A DNA stretch of 64,000 bases, from assembly GCF_001642995.1 (NCBI RefSeq), contig NZ_LOHS01000043.1:1-64000 (forward strand), written 5' to 3'. The notes beneath the pieces were generated by a model. That model did no database searches. It was not told the DNA's origin and was given only the letters and a program-made list of their open reading frames with translations. The position numbers and the translations under genes are program-made. Of the stretch, positions 59,613 to 64,000 are shown in pieces. This DNA comes from Streptomyces jeddahensis. GTDB taxonomy: Bacteria > Actinomycetota > Actinomycetes > Streptomycetales > Streptomycetaceae. Position 1 is the first letter of the stretch. Each line of letters begins with the position of its first letter.

Positions 59613-60745
59613 CGACGACATCCGCACCCACGACGACACCGGCGCCCGAGACGGCCTCGGAACGCGCGTTCGACCGGTTCCGCGTGCCGGGCGGTTTCGC
59701 GCTCGGCGCGGTCCTGCTCCTCGCCGTCGCGCCCCTCGCGCTTTCCGACTTCCGGCTCGCGCTGCTCGCCAAGTACCTGTGCTGGGCGATGGTGGCCGTC
59801 GGCGTCAGCCTGGCCTGGGGCCGGGGCGGGCTGCTGGTCCTCGGCCAGGGCGTCTTCTTCGGCCTCGGCGGCTACGCCATGGCCATGCACCTCAAGCTCG
59901 CCGACGCCGCCGACACCGGCGTGCCGGGAGCGCTGCCCGACTTCATGCAGCTGTACGGCACCGGAGAGGCGCTGCCCTGGTGGTGGGCGCCGTTCGCGAA
60001 CCCTGTGTTCGCGCTGGCCGCGACCGTGCTGCTGCCGATGGCCGTCGCCGCGCTGCTCGGCTTCTTCGTCTTCCGCCGCCGGGTGCGCAGCGCGTACTTC
60101 GCGATCCTCAGCCAGGCGCTCGCCGCGGCCCTCGCGATCTGGCTGGTCGGCCAGCAGGCCACCACCGGCGGCACGAACGGGCTCACCGACTTCCAGGGCT
60201 TCTTCGGCTACGACCTCGACGACCCCGCCAACCAGCGGACGGTCTACTTCATCATCGCCGTGAGCCTGCTCCTCCTCATGGCGGCCGCCCGGCAGCTGTT
60301 CGTCAGCCGCTACGGCGAACTCCTCGTGGCCGTAAGGAACTCCGAGGAGAGAGTCCGGTTCCTCGGCTACAACCCGGCCAACGTCAAGCTCGTGGCGTAC
60401 GTCGTCGCGGCGGGCATGGCAGGGCTGGCCGGGGCGCTGTTCGTACCGGCGGTCGGGATCATCTCGCCCGCGCTGATCGGCGTCGTACCGTCCATCGGAT
60501 TCGTCATCGGCGCGGCGGTCGGCGGACGGGGGTCCCTGGTGGGCGCGGTGCTCGGCGCGATCGCGGTGGCCTGGGCGCAGAGCACGCTCTCGGACGCCTT
60601 CCCCGCCGCGTGGACGTATCTGCAGGGACTGCTGTTCGTGCTGGCGGTCGGCTTCCTGCCCGGCGGGCTGGCCTCGCTGGGGGCGGTCGTCCGGCGCAAC
60701 CGTTCCCGTACTCGTACCGGTACTCGTTCAGGAGAGGCAGCATGA
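59609..60745 (+). CDS. urtC: Urea ABC transporter permease UrtC
   Basis: The 378-residue LivM-type permease has about ten membrane helices, the conserved SLAWGRGGLLVLGQGVFFGLGGYAMAMHL, and the cytoplasmic loop typical of UrtC (AVRNSEERVRFLGYNPANVKL). It overlaps urtB by ATGA at the start and urtD by ATGA at the end. The C-terminus is Arg/Thr-rich (RRNRSRTRTGTRS). Confidence 0.93.
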   Translation: MTTTSAPTTTPAPETASERAFDRFRVPGGFALGAVLLLAVAPLALSDFRLALLAKYLCWAMVAVGVSLAWGRGGLLVLGQGVFFGLGGYAMAMHLKLADAADTGVPGALPDFMQLYGTGEALPWWWAPFANPVFALAATVLLPMAVAALLGFFVFRRRVRSAYFAILSQALAAALAIWLVGQQATTGGTNGLTDFQGFFGYDLDDPANQRTVYFIIAVSLLLLMAAARQLFVSRYGELLVAVRNSEERVRFLGYNPANVKLVAYVVAAGMAGLAGALFVPAVGIISPALIGVVPSIGFVIGAAVGGRGSLVGAVLGAIAVAWAQSTLSDAFPAAWTYLQGLLFVLAVGFLPGGLASLGAVVRRNRSRTRTGTRSGEAA

Positions 60746-61581
60746 TCGGCGAGGGGCTGACCATCCGCGGCCTGCGGGTGTCGTTCGACGGCTACACAGC
60801 GGTCGACGGCGTCGATCTCGACGTACACCCTGGTGACCTGCGGTTCCTCATCGGCCCGAACGGGGCGGGGAAGACCACGCTGGTCGACGCGGTCACCGGG
60901 CTGGTAAAGGCCACCGGATCGGTGCGCTTCGGCACGGACGAGGGCGACGGGACGGAGCTCATCGGCAAGCCCGTGCACAAGATCGCACGTCTTGGCATCG
61001 GCCGCACGTTCCAGACGGCCACGGTGTTCGAGGAACTGACCGTGCTGCAGAACCTCGACATCGCCGCCGGGGCCGGACGCGGACCGCTGACGATGCTCCG
61101 CCGCCGCAAGGGCGTACCGGACGCGGTGGCGAAGGCGCTGGAGACGACCGGCCTGACCGAGCTGCGCGACCGGCCCGCGGGTGTGCTGGCGCACGGCCAG
61201 AAACAGTGGCTGGAGATTGGCATGCTGCTGGTTCAGGACGTACGGCTGCTGCTGCTCGACGAGCCGGTCGCCGGGATGAGCCACGAGGAGCGTGAGGCGA
61301 CGGGTGAGCTGCTGCAGCGGGTGAGCGAGGACAGTAGGCGTACGGTCGTCGTCATCGAGCACGACATGGACTTCATGCGCGCCTTCGCCCGCAGCGTCAC
61401 GGTGCTGCACGCGGGCAAGGTGCTCAGCGAGGGCACGGTGGCCGAGGTCCAGGCGGATCCGAAGGTGCAGGAGGTGTACCTCGGGCGCGCCCGGGACGAG
61501 GAGTCCACGGCCCCGGCAGCGGCCGGCCCGCCGGGCGAGAAGCCCACCCCCACCCCGACGGCCTCGGCCCAGGAGGCGTGA
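60742..61581 (+). CDS. urtD: Urea ABC transporter ATP-binding protein UrtD
   Basis: The 279-residue LivG-type ATPase has Walker A GPNGAGKT (38-45), a UrtD-like signature LAHGQKQWLEIG, Walker B LLLLDEP and the switch His in VIEHDMDF. The C-terminal tail is Ala/Pro/Thr-rich and not part of the domain. It powers transport with UrtE. Starts in an ATGA overlap with urtC. Confidence 0.93.
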   Translation: MIGEGLTIRGLRVSFDGYTAVDGVDLDVHPGDLRFLIGPNGAGKTTLVDAVTGLVKATGSVRFGTDEGDGTELIGKPVHKIARLGIGRTFQTATVFEELTVLQNLDIAAGAGRGPLTMLRRRKGVPDAVAKALETTGLTELRDRPAGVLAHGQKQWLEIGMLLVQDVRLLLLDEPVAGMSHEEREATGELLQRVSEDSRRTVVVIEHDMDFMRAFARSVTVLHAGKVLSEGTVAEVQADPKVQEVYLGRARDEESTAPAAAGPPGEKPTPTPTASAQEA

Positions 61582-62273
61582 TGCTCGAGATCGACGACAT
61601 CCGGGTCGGCTACGACCGCAGCCCGGTCCTGCACGGCGTCACCGTCGCCGTCCCGAAGGACGGCGTGGCCGCGGTGCTCGGCCACAACGGCGCGGGGAAG
61701 AGCACCCTGCTGCGCGCCGCCATGGGACTCCTCAAGACCGCGAAGGGCACGGTCCGCCTGGACGGCGAGGACATCACCCGCCTCGCCCCGCACCAGCGGG
61801 TGGCCCGCGGCATGGCGTACGTACCGCAGGGCCAGCAGGCGTTCCCCCACCTGACCACCGCCGAGAACCTCCAACTCGTCGCCGACGGACGGGCCGACGG
61901 CAAGGAGGCGATCGCCGAGGCCCTCGACCTGTTCCCCGCCCTCCGGGACCTCTCAGGCCGCCGCGCCGGACTGCTCTCCGGCGGTCAGCGCCAGCAGCTG
62001 GCCATCGCCCGCGCCCTGATCACCCGCCCGAGGCTGCTCCTGCTCGACGAGCCGACCGAGGGCATCCAGCCCTCCGTGGTCGCCGAGATCGAGGAGACCA
62101 TCCTCGGCCTGACCCGGCGCGGCGGCCTCTCCGTGCTCCTCGTCGAACAGCACGTCGGCTTCGCCATGCGCGCCGCCCAGCGGTACTACGTACTGGAGGC
62201 GGGTCGCGTGACCTCATCGGGCGAGGGCGGGGCGGAGGCCGAGCAGACGGTACGGGCGGCGCTCAGCGTGTGA
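61581..62273 (+). CDS. urtE: Urea ABC transporter ATP-binding protein UrtE
   Basis: The 230-residue LivF-type ATPase has Walker A GHNGAGKS, signature LSGGQRQQ, Walker B LLLLDEP and the switch His in LVEQH. The ATG at 61581 overlaps the urtD stop codon by one base; GTG 61578 just before is also possible. It is the last gene of the operon. Confidence 0.92.
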   Translation: MLEIDDIRVGYDRSPVLHGVTVAVPKDGVAAVLGHNGAGKSTLLRAAMGLLKTAKGTVRLDGEDITRLAPHQRVARGMAYVPQGQQAFPHLTTAENLQLVADGRADGKEAIAEALDLFPALRDLSGRRAGLLSGGQRQQLAIARALITRPRLLLLDEPTEGIQPSVVAEIEETILGLTRRGGLSVLLVEQHVGFAMRAAQRYYVLEAGRVTSSGEGGAEAEQTVRAALSV

Positions 62274-62357
62274 GACGCGGCCGCACCACCGCGCCCCCGA
62301 CGGCAGGATGGGACCGAGCAGTTCGTTGCTCGCACCACCAGCCGCGGGAGGCAGCGC

Positions 62358-63102
62358 GTGTCAGGTCGTCCGGTCACCATCGTCACGGGAGGCAGCAGGG
62401 GCATCGGGGCGGCAACCTGCGTCCGGCTGGCTGACGACGGGCACGACCTCGTACTCGGATACGTCACGAACGAGGCGGCGGCCGAGAAGACCGCGGCCGC
62501 CGTCCGGGCAGCCGGTACGCGCTGCCTCGTCGTACGCGTCGACACCTCCGACGAGGCAGACGTGGAGCGGCTGTTCGACACGGCCGCCGATGAACTCGGC
62601 CCGGTGACCGGGCTGGTGAACAACGCCGGGGTGACCGGGCCGCTCGGCAGGCTCGCCGATGCGAGCACGGACGTGTTGCGGCAGGTGCTGGAGGTCAACC
62701 TCCTCGGAACTCTCCTCTGTTGCCGCAGAGCCGCACGCGACATGACGGCGTCCGGCTCCGGCTCGATCGTCAACGTCTCGTCGGGGGCGGCCACGCTCGG
62801 CAGCCCCGGCGAGTTCGTCCACTACGCGGCGACCAAAGGCGGCCGTCGACACGCTGACCATCGGCCTCGCCAAGGAGCTCGGCCCGGACGGGATCCGGGT
62901 CAACGCGGTCGCGCCCGGCGCCGTCACCACGGAGATGCACGCCGTCATGGGCGACCCCGGCCGCGCGGCCAGGATCGGCGCCGAAACCCCGCTGCGGCGG
63001 GCCGGCGAGCCCGAGGAGATCGCGGCCGCCATCGCCTGGCTCCTCTCACCGGACGCCTCCTACACCACCGGCACGGTACTGCGGGTCGCCGGCGGCCGCT
63101 GA
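62358..63102 (+). pseudogene. SDR-family oxidoreductase with a single-base frameshift
   Basis: The first frame gives a normal SDR: TGGSRGIG (10-17), NNAG, Ser in NVSSG, Tyr and Lys in HYAATKG. At about 62839-62843 one extra G (GGCGGCCG where GGCGCCG is expected) shifts the frame. After the shift, DTLTIGLAKELGPDGIRVNAVAPGAV...SYTTGTVLRVAGGR completes the family sequence and ends at 63102. The total length is one base over a multiple of three. It is either a recent pseudogene or a sequencing error. GGGAGGCAGC precedes the start. Confidence 0.8.
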
Positions 63103-63501
63103 CAGGGCCCGCGACCCGCTCAGGATGCGCCCCGGACGGCCGCTACCGGGCGGGCTCCGGGACAGTGACGCTCGCCCGCGGGTCCGCGGCCGGGGCGCGC
63201 GAGGCCGCGCTGCCGGTGCTGCGGCGCGCCGCCGACGAGATCGCGGGGCTCGCCCCGGCCGGCGCCGTCTGAGGGCGCCGGCCCTCCCACCAGGTACGGG
63301 TACTACGCGACGCACCGCACGTCGTGGGTTGTGCCCACCCTCCCCCAGCTACCGCTGGGAGGTGCCCCAGCCCTGCGGAACGATTGCCCACAACGGGTAG
63401 CGGCGCGCCCGCCCGTCCCGGCGCAGGGGCGCTCGGCTCCGCGGAGAGCCACACTGGAGACATGACCCCGTAAAAACCGCAAGCCGACCTGGGGTGATCC
63501 G
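63103..63501. other. Gap with a possible regulator tail
   Basis: A frame ending at 63272 (REAALPVLRRAADEIAGLAPAGAV) resembles the tail of an IclR-type regulator, but nothing upstream supports a full gene. A palindromic repeat lies at 63338-63368. No intact gene is supported. Confidence 0.4.
63338..63368. repeat. Palindromic intergenic repeat, copy 2
   Basis: CCCTCCCCCAGCT...GCTGGGAGGTGCCCC is the reverse complement of the element at 34836-34869, with the same CACCTCCC/GGGGGAGGG arms. Confidence 0.65.
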
Positions 63502-63933
63502 ATGAGCACTCTCGAAGAACATGTCGACATCGGTGTTCCGGCCGATGTGGCCTGGGACTCTCTCCACCGCGTGGAGACCTATCCGCAGTTCCTCCGGGGA
63601 GTGCGCGAAGCGCGTACGGAGGGCGCGAACAGAGCCCACCTCGACGTGGAAGCCGGCGGCCGGGCTCAGGAGTTCGACACCCAGATAACCGACCGCGCCG
63701 ACCAGCGCACGATGGAGTGGAAGACCACCAGCGGCCCCGACCTGTCCGGATCCTTCTCGCTGCTGCCCATCGACCAGCAGCACACCCGGGTCCAGGCCCG
63801 GGTCGAGTACGACCCGGGCGCGGTCAGGGAGGCGTTCGGCGGACCCAAGGGATTCGCCCAGGCGACCGCGATCGAGCGGCTCGTACGGAGCGACCTCGAG
63901 CAGTTCAAGGGTCTGGTCGAACAGGGGCGCTGA
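63502..63933 (+). CDS. SRPBCC-family (polyketide-cyclase/START-like) protein
   Basis: The 143-residue protein fits the SRPBCC fold: VDIGVPADVAWDSLHRVETYPQFLRGVREA at the start, strands around DTQITDRADQRTMEWKTTSG, and a long C-terminal helix (ERLVRSDLEQFKGLVEQG). Such proteins bind hydrophobic ligands or act as general stress proteins in Actinobacteria; the ligand is unknown. GGGGTGATCC precedes the ATG. Confidence 0.88.
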   Translation: MSTLEEHVDIGVPADVAWDSLHRVETYPQFLRGVREARTEGANRAHLDVEAGGRAQEFDTQITDRADQRTMEWKTTSGPDLSGSFSLLPIDQQHTRVQARVEYDPGAVREAFGGPKGFAQATAIERLVRSDLEQFKGLVEQGR

Positions 63934-64000
63934 GACGCGCGGTGACGGTGGGGGTACCGGTTACCTCCCAGGCCCTCAAGCCACTGGGGGGCCTTCCGAG

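Overview
The window reads as a stretch of Streptomyces chromosome. Base composition is very G+C-rich with strong third-position bias, GTG and TTG starts are common, twin-arginine and lipoprotein export signals are frequent, and the gene mix (ECF sigma factors, NarL/LuxR two-component pairs, TetR, MarR, LysR and XRE regulators, secreted glycosidases) is typical of that genus. No rRNA gene, complete tRNA gene, CRISPR array or biosynthetic cluster was found.

Layout. (1) 0-7.3 kb: an orphan SUKH protein, an unknown protein, a 5'-truncated tyrosine integrase, a YCII protein, the 3' half of a tRNA-Ser gene, an RGG-rich ORF, a secreted 1052-residue FG-GAP protein, and the 3' half of a tRNA-Gly(CCC) gene. 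The two tRNA halves look like scars of integrative elements. (2) 7.4-15.4 kb: redox and hydrolase genes with local regulators: an SDR divergent from its TetR; a hydrolase/small protein/CGNR-regulator operon with three copies of one operator; an Ohr pseudogene; and an esterase-AKR-SDR-SDR operon. (3) 15.6-20.7 kb: a NarL response regulator, a receiver-only regulator, a CHASE3-type histidine kinase, a LysR regulator and a DUF4331 protein. A near-identical 16-bp palindrome occurs at three promoters here, suggesting one regulon. (4) 20.9-23.8 kb: decayed DNA (L,D-transpeptidase, IS3, integrase and PIN-toxin remnants) around an intact sortase-anchored SGNH hydrolase. (5) 23.9-34.8 kb: a second kinase/regulator pair divergent from a membrane serine hydrolase, then a metallo-beta-lactamase-fold protein, an MFS exporter, a thioredoxin-reductase-like flavoprotein with an XRE-cupin regulator, and an ECF41 sigma factor followed by an NDH-2-like oxidoreductase.

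(6) 35-45.6 kb: secreted carbohydrate enzymes (GH5, GH16, CE4 with CBM2) with a lipoprotein, two membrane proteins and a 1297-residue XRE-nSTAND-WD40 protein. (7) 45.8-50.9 kb: a TerB-like protein, a cspA-DEAD-helicase-CBS-small-protein run, a GvpU-like protein and a BldC/MerR-like regulator with a long leader. (8) 51-64 kb: a GH13 alpha-glucosidase with triple upstream repeats, an NfeD-flotillin pair, a cytosolic AmiC-like receptor convergent with a MarR regulator, the complete urtABCDE urea/short-chain-amide transporter operon, a frameshifted SDR and an SRPBCC protein.

The most promising signals that are not ordinary genes are the urtA leader (promoter, mutually exclusive hairpins with a T-rich terminator, then a second structured block), the CGNR operator set, the repeated palindrome around the 15-20 kb two-component genes, and the XRE-nSTAND-WD40 protein as a possible signal-sensing or conflict NTPase. 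All functional statements rest on motif reading by eye; no database search was run.
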